Shown: one piece after another, positions 52,468-61,096 of the stretch | Position numbering within the stretch: position 1 is the first letter of the stretch | Layout: each line of letters opens with the position of its first letter | DNA from: an uncultured Helicobacter sp. | Lineage (GTDB): Bacteria; Campylobacterota; Campylobacteria; Campylobacterales; Helicobacteraceae | Length of the DNA: 64,000 bases | Assembly (NCBI RefSeq): GCF_937906905.1 | Contig: NZ_CALERY010000002.1 | Location: 1 to 64,000 of the forward strand | Direction: 5' to 3' | Program-made: the position numbers and the translations under genes | Notes under the pieces: generated by a model | What the model saw: only the letters and a program-made list of their open reading frames with translations | What the model was told of the DNA's origin: nothing | Databases searched by the model: none

Positions 52468-53715
52468 ATGCAAACACCACACAAACAAAAAGTCGCGTTT
52501 TTGGATTTAAAAGCGCAATTTAGTGATATCCAAAAAGAAGTGCTTCAAGGCGTGCAAGAAGTATGTGAGAGTGCGGAGTTTGTGCTAGGAAGCGAGACAA
52601 ACGCATTTGAACAAGCCTTTAGTGCGTATATTTTTCAAGACCCAGAATCCAACAGCGATAGCGCGAGTGCAGATTTAGAACAAGCCCTCATGCAGCGTAT
52701 TTTTACACAAAGCGCAGAATCTACCAAATGTGTGGGGGTTGGGAATGGCACAGATGCGCTAGAAATTGCTATCACAGCTCTTGAGCTAGAGCCAAAAAGC
52801 GAGATCATTATCCCAGCAAACACCTATTTCGCCTGTGCGGAAGCGGTGCTAAATGCGGGCATGAAGCCAGTAATCGTAGATTGCGAGGAAGATGGAAGCT
52901 TCTGCCCAAAAGATTCTATGGTGAGCGCTAGGACACGCGCGATTTTGTGTGTGCATTTATATGGTGTAGTGCAAAATCTTAGCGCATTTGAAGAGTTTGC
53001 TATGACACATAATCTACGCCTTATCGAGGACTGCGCCCAAGCCCATGGCGCGCGTGATGAGCTAGGCAGAATGGCAGGAAGCGTAGGCGATGTGGCGTGC
53101 TTTAGCTTCTATCCGGGGAAAAATCTAGGCTGCTATGGCGATGGCGGTGCGGTGCTCTCTAAGCACCCAGAAATCGTGCAAAAAGCACGAGAAATCGCCA
53201 ATCATGGGCAGAAATTTAGCAATCTCATCTGTGAGAAAAACAACCATATCCGCCTAGGGCGCAACTCACGACTTGATAGCATACAGGCAAAAATCCTACA
53301 CATCAAGCTAGAATCTCTCGAGCGACACAATGCTCATCGTGCGCGCTGCGCTCGAGTATATGGCAATGAGCTCTCACATCTTGACTTTCTCAAAATCCCA
53401 GATGTATTTTCCCAGAGTGTATGGCATTTGTTTGTCATCGAGTGCTGCGGAGCAGCAAGTCAAAAACGCGATAGCTTGCTAGAATTTCTCAAAGAATATA
53501 GCATAGAATGTGGTGTGCATTACCCATATGCGCTAAGTGAGATTCCAGCCCTAGCTAATCACCCTGATGTTATTATCCACGAGAGTCCAAACGCCCAATC
53601 TCGTGCCAGAAGAATCATCAGCCTGCCTATTGGTGAGCATTTGGATTTTTCACAAATCGAGTATATCGCACAGGTGATGAAAGAGTTTGCAAAAACACTT
53701 CAGCCAGATTTGTAG
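52468..53715 (+). CDS. wbpE: DegT/DnrJ/EryC1-family sugar aminotransferase, WbpE-like
   Basis: PLP-dependent transamination of a UDP-3-keto sugar. N-terminal FLDLKAQFSDIQKEV, GVGNGTDALEIAI, LIEDCAQAHGAR, and the PLP-lysine region CFSFYPGKNLGCYGDGGAV. These fit WbpE-type enzymes that act on UDP-2-acetamido-3-keto-glucuronic acid. An acidic insertion (PESNSDSASADLEQ) near residue 55 brings it to 415 aa, above the usual 360. The partner acetyltransferase and a UDP-sugar dehydrogenase are encoded 32 kb away. The exact substrate is inferred. Confidence 0.85.
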   Translation: MQTPHKQKVAFLDLKAQFSDIQKEVLQGVQEVCESAEFVLGSETNAFEQAFSAYIFQDPESNSDSASADLEQALMQRIFTQSAESTKCVGVGNGTDALEIAITALELEPKSEIIIPANTYFACAEAVLNAGMKPVIVDCEEDGSFCPKDSMVSARTRAILCVHLYGVVQNLSAFEEFAMTHNLRLIEDCAQAHGARDELGRMAGSVGDVACFSFYPGKNLGCYGDGGAVLSKHPEIVQKAREIANHGQKFSNLICEKNNHIRLGRNSRLDSIQAKILHIKLESLERHNAHRARCARVYGNELSHLDFLKIPDVFSQSVWHLFVIECCGAASQKRDSLLEFLKEYSIECGVHYPYALSEIPALANHPDVIIHESPNAQSRARRIISLPIGEHLDFSQIEYIAQVMKEFAKTLQPDL

Positions 53716-53765
53716 AATCTATGCCAAAGCCCAAATGACACAGAGCCTCACAGCAATAAACTACG

Positions 53766-54944
53766 ATGATTTGGCTAGATATCACTGACCCCAAATACGC
53801 GCTATTTTTTCAGCCACTTTTGCCATATTTGCTTGGGCTAGATTCTGTGCTAATCACAAGCCGTGTGAGCAGTGGCTATGAGGAGTGCGCACAGATTCTC
53901 TCCTATGCCATAGAGTCCCACCACCGCGCCAATCCAAGCTTTCGCGAGCGCTTGAAGCTGCATTTCATCGGCGGATATGGCGGGGCAAATAGGCTTGATA
54001 AATACTGCGCAAGACTAGATCGCGAGCGGGGGTTTTTAGAGCTTTTTGCAAGGCTTGGAGAGCTGCCTAGAGTGTTTATCACTGGGGCGAGCGTGGAGGG
54101 CGCGCAGTGCGCATTTGGGCTTGGTGTGCCTGTGGTGCATTTCTCCGATACGCCAATCGCAGGGCATGAGTTTTCTCCAAGCGCGATCACGCTGCTAGCG
54201 CGCTTAAGCCTGCCGCTTTCTTGTCTTGTTTTTTATCCATTTGTAATCCCTTCAAGCGTATATAAGGCATTTGGGCTAGATTCTAGTAATATCATTTGCT
54301 ATGACTTCATCGACCCAGCGCTCTATCTGCCAGATATACAATCGCCCTTAGCGCCAGATTCTAGCATGCTGCAATCTCGCCCACAATCTGCTCAAACGCT
54401 CATGCAAAGCGAAAAAAAGCATAATTACACGCCGCTTATCATCGCGCGTGAAGAGGAATACAAAGCACACTATGTCTCCTCCCACTTGCGATTATGGTAT
54501 GAGGGTGTGCATGCGTTGGCTAGGGAAAATGTGGATATTCTCATTATCCCTCGTTATGGGCGAGAGGAGCTAGAGCTGGAGTTTGGCACATATAGCAATA
54601 TCCAAATCGCCCAGCATATCATCGCACCAGAGCAGCTTTATACACACGCAGATTTGCTGCTTGGTGGTGGGGGGACAATGAACCTTGAGGCGTGCTACTA
54701 TGGGATTCCTACGATTTCAACGCGATCATTATTACTCTATCACGATTGCTATCTCATAGAGCATAATCTCATGCGCCATGTTAGTGATTTGGATTCACTC
54801 ATGCAGGCATTTAGAGAGATTCAGCAGACAGGATTTGCGCGCAAGAATCCAGCAGAATCTAAAGCGCTTTTCGCCCCGACACCTATCGCACAATCATTGC
54901 AGCAGATCGTGGATATTATCGCAGCGCGGTTTTTTGCAAGCTAG
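53766..54944 (+). CDS. DUF354-family protein, glycosyltransferase-like
   Basis: 392 aa. MIWLDITDPKYALFFQPLL at the N-terminus and DLLLGGGGTMNLEACYYGIPTIS near the C-terminus match the DUF354 family, which has a GT-B-like fold seen in archaeal and bacterial glycan loci. No activity has been shown for this one. It follows the WbpE-like gene, so a part in surface sugar metabolism is plausible. A Ser/Gln-rich loop (DSSMLQSRPQSAQTLM) is inserted midway. Confidence 0.78.
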   Translation: MIWLDITDPKYALFFQPLLPYLLGLDSVLITSRVSSGYEECAQILSYAIESHHRANPSFRERLKLHFIGGYGGANRLDKYCARLDRERGFLELFARLGELPRVFITGASVEGAQCAFGLGVPVVHFSDTPIAGHEFSPSAITLLARLSLPLSCLVFYPFVIPSSVYKAFGLDSSNIICYDFIDPALYLPDIQSPLAPDSSMLQSRPQSAQTLMQSEKKHNYTPLIIAREEEYKAHYVSSHLRLWYEGVHALARENVDILIIPRYGREELELEFGTYSNIQIAQHIIAPEQLYTHADLLLGGGGTMNLEACYYGIPTISTRSLLLYHDCYLIEHNLMRHVSDLDSLMQAFREIQQTGFARKNPAESKALFAPTPIAQSLQQIVDIIAARFFAS

Positions 54945-54954
54945 ATTTGGGCAC

Positions 54955-55941
54955 TCACGCACTAGCAGCACGAGGGAAAACACTTTGCATGATCGCAAAA
55001 ACTTGCTTGATACCATAAGCATCTCCTCCAGCCAACTCGGGGCAAAAAAGCATAAGCGCACAGGCAGCCTGGAGGATTAGCATATCTGCACCATCTTGAC
55101 ATGCGACACCACAACTCCGCGCAAGCCCAACAAAAGGCAGCTCATGCCCATACATAAGGTCATAGGCAATTTTTGCATGGGAAAATAGCTCTCCAAGTCT
55201 TAACACTTCTAGTGGCAACTCCCCGCCAATACTCGCGCTTGTGGCATTGATGATAAGCGTGTAAGGCTTGCTAGAATCTAGCTCATCAAATGTGCAATAC
55301 GGAATACCACGCGTGGCAAAAAACTCTCGTGCGCGATTGGAGCGATTTGCTACAAGCAGCTCCACTCCGCATAAATGCAGCATGACAGCTAGCGCTTTTG
55401 CAGAGCCACCAGCTCCAATGATAAGCGCAGAATCTATACACTGCCTAGATGTGCTAGCACATAGTAGCGGGGAGAGAATCGCGAGCTCATCGAGCTTCTC
55501 ATCTGGCATTTTTGGTGTGCTAAATCCACCTAGCAAAAGGCTTGCTAGAAAACCTGGCGCATCGGTGTTGTAGCCTAGAAGCCCCTCACTGCTTCGCACA
55601 AGCGTATTGACAGCACCGATATGGTAGGCAAGCGCGGAATGGCGCGTAGCACTTGCAAAAGCAAGCTCTTTAAAGGGCAGTGTAATATTAGCGCCATGGA
55701 GATTTAACGCATAAAAGGCATCGAGCAGAGGGTTTGACCTAGCGGGCTGGCTAGAGTGGCTTGGTAGATGAGAAAAGCCACGGGCAGAATCTTGCCTGGA
55801 CTCTAGGCATGTATCAGCTCTGGCAGTAAGCTCATAGCGCCCATAGCAGTAGGGAAGATTGTAAGATTGCAACACTGCATTGTGCAAAAGCGGAGAGAGA
55901 GAGTGCCTAATTGGGCTACCAAAAACGCCTAAATAGCGCAT
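54955..55941 (-). CDS. aroE: Shikimate dehydrogenase AroE
   Basis: Reduces 3-dehydroshikimate with NADPH. Substrate motif GSPIRHSLSPLLHNA near the N-terminus, catalytic Lys in GANITLPFKELA, GYNTDAPGF, and the NADP site IGAGGSAKALAVML. At 328 aa it is well above the usual 265-280. Two insertions explain the excess: RQDSARGFSHLPSHSSQP near residue 50 and a Leu/Ser/Cys-rich piece near 150. The start codon overlaps the SH3-protein stop by 1 base. Confidence 0.94.
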   Translation of the reverse strand: MRYLGVFGSPIRHSLSPLLHNAVLQSYNLPYCYGRYELTARADTCLESRQDSARGFSHLPSHSSQPARSNPLLDAFYALNLHGANITLPFKELAFASATRHSALAYHIGAVNTLVRSSEGLLGYNTDAPGFLASLLLGGFSTPKMPDEKLDELAILSPLLCASTSRQCIDSALIIGAGGSAKALAVMLHLCGVELLVANRSNRAREFFATRGIPYCTFDELDSSKPYTLIINATSASIGGELPLEVLRLGELFSHAKIAYDLMYGHELPFVGLARSCGVACQDGADMLILQAACALMLFCPELAGGDAYGIKQVFAIMQSVFPRAASA

Positions 55942-56780
55942 TATAGCGCTTTGATCAGGCGCAAGCTTACCCAGCCACCAGAATCTAGCTTCGCCCAGTC
56001 ATCTTGGATTTCAGCTACTTGCACGCGCTGATCCTTATAAAGTGCGCCAATGACAAGAGAGCCGGATTCTGGGAGTGCGCGGATATTGAGCGTTTTTGCG
56101 AGGACGATGTATGGGCGCTGATTTGGTTGAGTAGGCGTAAGAAGCGATAAGCTTACCCAGCCACCAGAATCTAGCTTCGCCCAGTCATCTTGGATTTCTA
56201 TGACATTCACACCCTGTCCCAAAGCGAGCTTGTCTAAAATCCGCCCAGAGCTTTTAGGGAGTGCGCGGATATTGAGATTTGCCACCTTGGCGTAATACAT
56301 CGCTTCGATTTGTGGCTCTTGGTGGAGATTTTGTGGTTGTGCTGTTTGATTGGCTTGGGGCGCTTGACTAGACAAATCTATAGGATCTTGTGCTGGGATA
56401 GAAGTAGCTGGGGCAGCATCAATAGGGGTTTGAGACTGCATATCTGCTGGAGTTTGGGGGCTTCTGGTAAATGTATCCACGAGTGTATCTGGTGCTTGAT
56501 CGGCGGGAGTCTCTTTAGATTCTGGGGCAAGCTCTTGATATGGCTCTTGGCTTTGCGCAGGAGATTTGGGTGAAGTCTGTGCAGATGAGCTATCTGCGAT
56601 ATGAGCGCCTTGCATATCTTTTGTAGGGGTAGATTCTGGTGTGGTTTGCGTGCTTTGGGCAAGCTTGGCAGAATCCCCCGTATGAAAGCTCACGCTCCGC
56701 GAAAACACCAGATAATACACGCCCCCAGCGATAAAAAGCACCATGAGTGGGAGAGCATAAGCTTTGATAAGGGATTTCAT
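55941..56780 (-). CDS. Membrane-anchored protein with two SH3b domains
   Basis: 279 aa. One N-terminal membrane helix (LIKAYALPLMVLFIAGGVYYLVF), a long Pro/Gln/Ser/Thr-rich linker to about residue 160, then two bacterial SH3 repeats. Each has the pattern LNIRALP...VQVAEIQDDWAKLDSGGWVSL. SH3b domains often bind cell-wall peptides; the topology puts them in the periplasm. The two repeats share an identical 50-bp DNA block, so one copy is a recent duplicate. AAAGG precedes ATG. No named family is assigned. Confidence 0.82.
   Translation of the reverse strand: MKSLIKAYALPLMVLFIAGGVYYLVFSRSVSFHTGDSAKLAQSTQTTPESTPTKDMQGAHIADSSSAQTSPKSPAQSQEPYQELAPESKETPADQAPDTLVDTFTRSPQTPADMQSQTPIDAAPATSIPAQDPIDLSSQAPQANQTAQPQNLHQEPQIEAMYYAKVANLNIRALPKSSGRILDKLALGQGVNVIEIQDDWAKLDSGGWVSLSLLTPTQPNQRPYIVLAKTLNIRALPESGSLVIGALYKDQRVQVAEIQDDWAKLDSGGWVSLRLIKAL
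55963..56012. repeat. 50-bp exact direct repeat, copy 1 (second SH3b domain)
   Basis: Identical over 50 bp to 56149-56198. The copies are 186 bp apart (62 codons), so recombination between them would remove or add one SH3 unit in frame. Confidence 0.9.
56149..56198. repeat. 50-bp exact direct repeat, copy 2 (first SH3b domain)
   Basis: Same block as 55963-56012, encoding the IQDDWAKLDSGGWVSL part of the first SH3 domain. It diverges immediately outside the block. Confidence 0.9.
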
Positions 56781-56811
56781 CTAGACCTTTCTCTATTCTC
56801 GATGACAAATG

Positions 56812-57810
56812 CTACACAAGGGTGATCCCATGCTGCTCTGTCACAGCACCAAGCACGAAGCCATCACTTTGCTTAAGAATCGCAGCAACATCTTCTTTTG
56901 CCACAGCAAATACCATTCCAACGCCCATATTAAACACACGATACGCCTCTTCGCGCGCGATATGGCTTGATAGAAGTGTGAAAATCTCTTGGCGTGGGAT
57001 TTTGTCTGTCTCTATGACTGCGCCTAGCCCTTTTGGCAAAGCGCGCGGGAGATTCTCTACAATCCCTCCGCCCGTAATATGTGCCAGCGCACGGATATGG
57101 GCACGCAAGGATTTGAAAGTTTTGACATAGATTTTGGTGGGCTCTAGGAGAATATCAATGAGCGCGCGCCCACCTAGCTTGTCGTCAAACCGCATGCCAA
57201 GCTGCTCAAATAGCAATTTGCGTGCAAGTGAGAATCCATTAGAGTGCAGCCCGCTACTTGGCAGGGCGATTAGCACATCACCAGGGCGTGCTTGGGATTC
57301 TCGCTCCACATCAGTCCTTTCAGCAATCCCCACAGCAAAGCCTGCCAAATCAAAATCACTCTCCTTATACATGCCTGGCATTTCTGCACTCTCTCCGCCA
57401 ATCAGTGCGCATTCTGCTTGCTTACAGCCCTGCACAATCCCTCTAATCACGCTAAGTGCGGAGTCTTTCTCTAGCTTCCCAGTAGCATAATAATCCAGGA
57501 AAAACATCGGTGTAGCAAAATTACAGATAAGATCATTCACGCACATCGCTACCAAATCGATTCCCACAGAATCTAGTCGATTGGATTCTATGGCGAGCTT
57601 TAATTTTGTTCCCACGCCATCAGTAGCAGCGAGAATGACAGGCTCTTTATAGCCACTTGGTAGCGCATACGCCCCGGCAAACGAACCAATCCCACCAATA
57701 ACTTCAGGCGAAAAAGTGCTCTGCACAAGAGGCTTTAGCGCGGAGACTAGGGCATTTCCCTCATCTATATCGACACCAGAATCTTTGTAGGTGAGTGTGT
57801 TGCTAGGCAT
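56812..57810 (-). CDS. purM: Phosphoribosylformylglycinamidine cyclo-ligase PurM
   Basis: AIR synthase, fifth step of purine synthesis. Motifs: LAATDGVGTKLKLA, MCVNDLICNFATPMFFLDYYATG, GGESAEMPGMY, LPSSGLHSNGFSLAR and THGGGIVENLPRAL-like ITGGGIVENLPRALP. At 332 aa it is normal. AAGGAT precedes the start. The SH3-protein gene lies 31 bp downstream on the same strand. Confidence 0.97.
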   Translation of the reverse strand: MPSNTLTYKDSGVDIDEGNALVSALKPLVQSTFSPEVIGGIGSFAGAYALPSGYKEPVILAATDGVGTKLKLAIESNRLDSVGIDLVAMCVNDLICNFATPMFFLDYYATGKLEKDSALSVIRGIVQGCKQAECALIGGESAEMPGMYKESDFDLAGFAVGIAERTDVERESQARPGDVLIALPSSGLHSNGFSLARKLLFEQLGMRFDDKLGGRALIDILLEPTKIYVKTFKSLRAHIRALAHITGGGIVENLPRALPKGLGAVIETDKIPRQEIFTLLSSHIAREEAYRVFNMGVGMVFAVAKEDVAAILKQSDGFVLGAVTEQHGITLV

Positions 57811-57836
57811 TTGTATCCTTGGGATTTTTGCATGGC

Positions 57837-57842
57837 ATTATA
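57837..57842 (-). promoter_or_regulatory. -10 box (TATAATGCC) for purM
   Basis: TATAAT on the minus strand, about 27 bp before purM. Confidence 0.6.
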
Positions 57843-57933
57843 GCCAAAGCGCGATAAATATATGAAAAATCCCAGAATCTACTTTATCACCATGCTACAA
57901 AAGTGCGCTTGTATTTTTTTGAAGCTCGCAAAG

Positions 57934-58248
57934 CTACACTTTAATATTGAGCAAATGCGTATCATTTACATGCGCGAAATCTTGCGTGCTGGATTCTGTG
58001 CTATCCTCTTCATTAGCATCTTTGGGCTCTTTTTTGGATTCTTCTTCACCCCAGTTTTGATTGCCTTTGGAGTCTTTATCGACTTTGTTGTTTGTCTCTG
58101 TGGGGCGCACTTCTTGGATTTCTTTGAGTTTGTCTTCAAACTCTTGAGGGATCATGTCGCCCCGCTGCATGGCATTAGCATGGTTAGCGGAGGTGGTTTG
58201 CATGTTTTGGTTGATATAAGTGATATTCCCGATAGTTGAAATCGCCAT
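57934..58248 (-). CDS. Small conserved hypothetical protein, acidic C-terminus
   Basis: 104 aa starting MAISTIGNITYINQNMQTTS. The middle contains EFEDKLKEIQEVRPTETNN, and the C-terminal 40 residues are strongly charged (GEEESKKEPKDANEEDS). The start at 58248 is chosen for its AAGGAGG-type ribosome binding site; a frame 23 codons longer overlaps the NFACT gene. There is no signal peptide or membrane segment. I recall similar short proteins in other Campylobacterota but cannot assign a function. Confidence 0.72.
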   Translation of the reverse strand: MAISTIGNITYINQNMQTTSANHANAMQRGDMIPQEFEDKLKEIQEVRPTETNNKVDKDSKGNQNWGEEESKKEPKDANEEDSTESSTQDFAHVNDTHLLNIKV

Positions 58249-58261
58249 GTTTGCTCCTTCC

Positions 58262-59749
58262 TTACGCCAAGCGATAGTGCAAGCTCTGGGCTTTGGTATA
58301 AAACACCTGCGCACCATGCGTGATTTTCACAAATTTGCGTCTTGTATAATCGACACAAAAATCCCCCTTATTAAACCCACTCACCCCCAAGAGAATCTCC
58401 CCCGCCTTATACAGCACAGATTCTGGGACTTTGTGCTTACCGCAGTGGATTATCATGTGTGAGGAGGGGACATCACGCACATGGAGCCACATATCATCTG
58501 CGCGGGCAGCTTGGAGGAGGGCTTGATTCTCACGCTCATTGCGCCCGATAGAAAGCTTGAAGCCTTGGATAAAAAGCACTTGGGATTTTGGCTCTTTGGG
58601 GGCTTTAGCAGGCTTTGCGGATTGCTTTGGAGAGAGGAGCTGGAGGGTTTCTAGGCTCTGTGTGGTGGCGATGAAATCCAGCTGATGAGCAAGGAAGTCA
58701 ATCTTGCTGGTGAGATTCTGGGCTTCTTTGTAGATATTTTGGGATTTTTTAGCAAGTCTTTTAGCTTCTTTGAATAGCCCATTTATCGCGATTTGTGGCG
58801 CGGATTCTGGCGGGATCTTAATATGCTCGCCATTGACACAAACACTGCTTTGATAAGGCTTTAGCGTATGGATAACAGAGAGTAGCGCATTTGCCTGATG
58901 ATAAAGCGCGCTAGATTTGGCTTCTAGCTCATGGGATTTGGGCAGAGAATCTAGCAGCTCTCTGGTGCGATCCAGGCTGCGCGAGTAGTGCGCCAGGAGT
59001 GTGGTGCGAAGCGCTTCTTTGGTGCGGTCTTGCTCGATGATATAGCGCTGCTGGAGCGCATAAGCGAAGTCGATGAGCGTAGGGTCTTGATTGGGCTCTT
59101 GCCTAGACTCCGCACTGGATTCTGGCATGAGAGATCCTCTATCTGGAGCGATGGCATATTTGGTGGCGCGTGGGTTTGGCGGCATGGGGGATAATGGCGC
59201 ACCCACGCGCACAGGGCGGCAGGACTGGGCTGGGGAAATGTGGCGGAGTGCTTCTATCACAATCCCTTCGATAACTGCCGCTGATTCTGGCTGGGGTGGA
59301 GTGAGCAAAATCACATTGGTATGCTTCCCGCTAAACTCACACTGCATAATGACGCGCTCGCGTTTGTAGCTAGAAGCACGCTCAAGCTCAAGACGCAGGA
59401 TTCTGTCATTATTATGCAAAGTGCTATGTATGATCTGTGCGCGCGCAAGTTTGGAGAGAGCAATATCAAATGGCGCGCCATAGCGCCTACTGCCCAAAAT
59501 CTCATGGGGCGCGATGAATGCGTGGCTAGTGCTTTTTGTCATGTCAAGATATATCTCACAGACTCCAGATTCTGTGAGGATTTTAGACTCTTTTAGCGCG
59601 CGTGCGAGCCCATCACTCCCCTGCACCCCGCGATTGCCAAACTCACGCAAAGTTAGCCGTAGCACCATATCCTGCACGCGCACAACCTCATCAAGCCGCT
59701 TAAAGCTGCCGATAAATCGCGCTAGCTGTGCGATGTGGGCGATGTTCAT
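58262..59749 (-). CDS. NFACT-family protein (RqcH/FbpA-like)
   Basis: 495 aa. N-terminal NFACT-N domain (VVRVQDMVLRLTLREFGN), a long coiled coil in the middle (EAKRLAKKSQNIYKEAQNL), and the NFACT-R domain (GFKLSIGRNERENQALLQ; DDMWLHVRDVPSSHMIIH). Homologues (RqcH/Rqc2) bind stalled 50S-peptidyl-tRNA and add alanine tails; older annotation is fibronectin-binding protein. A motif-rich insertion (PESSAESRQEPNQD) lies between. AGGAG precedes ATG. Length is below typical RqcH, but usual for this group. Confidence 0.88.
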   Translation of the reverse strand: MNIAHIAQLARFIGSFKRLDEVVRVQDMVLRLTLREFGNRGVQGSDGLARALKESKILTESGVCEIYLDMTKSTSHAFIAPHEILGSRRYGAPFDIALSKLARAQIIHSTLHNNDRILRLELERASSYKRERVIMQCEFSGKHTNVILLTPPQPESAAVIEGIVIEALRHISPAQSCRPVRVGAPLSPMPPNPRATKYAIAPDRGSLMPESSAESRQEPNQDPTLIDFAYALQQRYIIEQDRTKEALRTTLLAHYSRSLDRTRELLDSLPKSHELEAKSSALYHQANALLSVIHTLKPYQSSVCVNGEHIKIPPESAPQIAINGLFKEAKRLAKKSQNIYKEAQNLTSKIDFLAHQLDFIATTQSLETLQLLSPKQSAKPAKAPKEPKSQVLFIQGFKLSIGRNERENQALLQAARADDMWLHVRDVPSSHMIIHCGKHKVPESVLYKAGEILLGVSGFNKGDFCVDYTRRKFVKITHGAQVFYTKAQSLHYRLA

Positions 59750-59813
59750 TTCTGCTCCTGCTTTTGTGGTGCTCGCATGATTGTGGATTCCCAGATGAGT
59801 GCGTGTCGTGTGT

Positions 59814-59819
59814 TATAAT
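59814..59819 (+). promoter_or_regulatory. -10 box (TATAATGCC) for the GT9-gspF-pdxA run
   Basis: TATAAT followed by GCC, 30 bp before the GT9 start. Confidence 0.6.
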
Positions 59820-59848
59820 GCCATAAATCTTATTCAAAGCCGCTTGCC

Positions 59849-61096
59849 ATGATTGGATTCTACCGCTGTGCATTTATCGGGGATAATGTCATCGCTCTGC
59901 ACGCGCTCTACGCCCTGCGTGTGTGCTACCCAGATGAGCCTATCTGTATCTATACCAATGCGGAGGGTATGCAGATTTTCCAGCCATTTGCAGTATGGCT
60001 GACAGATAAGAGTCTAGGCAATGGCAAAATCGTATGCGTAGATACAGAGACGATGAGCAAGCAAGAGCTTCTAGCACATATCAATGCGCAAGATTTTTCA
60101 AGCTTTATCCTAACCCAGCCAAACCGCTGGCGCTGCAAGCTACTTAATGCAAGCAGGGTCAAGCGGATTATCACACTTGCCACGCTTTGGAATCTCCCGC
60201 GCCCACGCTTTGAAAAGCTCTTGTTTTCACGCAGCTTCTCGCGCTTCCCCTACCAGCAAGCCTTGCTAAAGCTCGTGCGCATGATTGATAAATCCCGCTA
60301 TGACAGCACGCATATCGACTTTTCACGCCTGCAATTTCCTATCGACACTACTGCGCGCAATCGTGTGCTGCATGCAATCTCCCGCGCCCTAGAATCTAAT
60401 AGCATACATATTTCCATGGACCCTACCCAAGATTCTCCCCCAGATTCTCCAAAGGGATCTACGCTATTTCATGCTGGGCTAGATTCCAAGGAGAGCTCTG
60501 CAAGCCTGCCGCCAATCATCTGCTTAAATCCATTTGTGCGCTCAAGCCAAATAAATCTCCCACTTCACGCCCATATCGCGCTTGCTACTCATCTTGCCCA
60601 TCGCTTCCCTACTACGCTTGTCCTCCTGCTCACACATAAAGGTGCTATGCGTATTGATATAGATTCTGGGACTTGCGCAGAATCTACAAGCTCCAGCAGC
60701 ACAAAATCTCGCTGCAACCCCTTGCCCAATCTCAAAATCTTCCAAAATAACGAAAATCTCGCCAATCTCATCGAGCTACTACGCCTCTCATCGCTGTTTA
60801 TTAGCCCTAGCACTGGTCCTATCCATATCGCCAATATGCTACGCATACCAATCATGGGAATCTACAACCACAAAGACGCTCGACTATGGCTTGGTGATGC
60901 TATGAAGCGTGAGTGGCTACTACTGCTAGAGACTCCCTGCGCACATCTCACTACACACCAATGCCACACCGCACTAGAATCTGCCAAATCTCTTTGTGAA
61001 AGCATTTTGCACGAGCTTGGCATACAGCCTCAAGCACGAGAGAATACCTCTGCGAACAATCCTACACATCAATCTGCGCAAGCACGCATGCTATGA
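59849..61096 (+). CDS. Glycosyltransferase family 9 (heptosyltransferase-like)
   Basis: 415 aa. The N-terminus MIGFYRCAFIGDNVIALHAL is the GT9 start in which heptosyltransferases bind the acceptor. The C-terminal domain has LFISPSTGPIHIANMLRIPIMGIYNHKD, the nucleotide-sugar site. This resembles ADP-heptose:LPS transferases of the waaC/F/Q group, but the substrate is not certain. Two Ser/Pro/Asp-rich insertions lie near residues 190-210 and 285. Overlaps the GspF-like gene by 4 bases. Confidence 0.82.
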   Translation: MIGFYRCAFIGDNVIALHALYALRVCYPDEPICIYTNAEGMQIFQPFAVWLTDKSLGNGKIVCVDTETMSKQELLAHINAQDFSSFILTQPNRWRCKLLNASRVKRIITLATLWNLPRPRFEKLLFSRSFSRFPYQQALLKLVRMIDKSRYDSTHIDFSRLQFPIDTTARNRVLHAISRALESNSIHISMDPTQDSPPDSPKGSTLFHAGLDSKESSASLPPIICLNPFVRSSQINLPLHAHIALATHLAHRFPTTLVLLLTHKGAMRIDIDSGTCAESTSSSSTKSRCNPLPNLKIFQNNENLANLIELLRLSSLFISPSTGPIHIANMLRIPIMGIYNHKDARLWLGDAMKREWLLLLETPCAHLTTHQCHTALESAKSLCESILHELGIQPQARENTSANNPTHQSAQARML

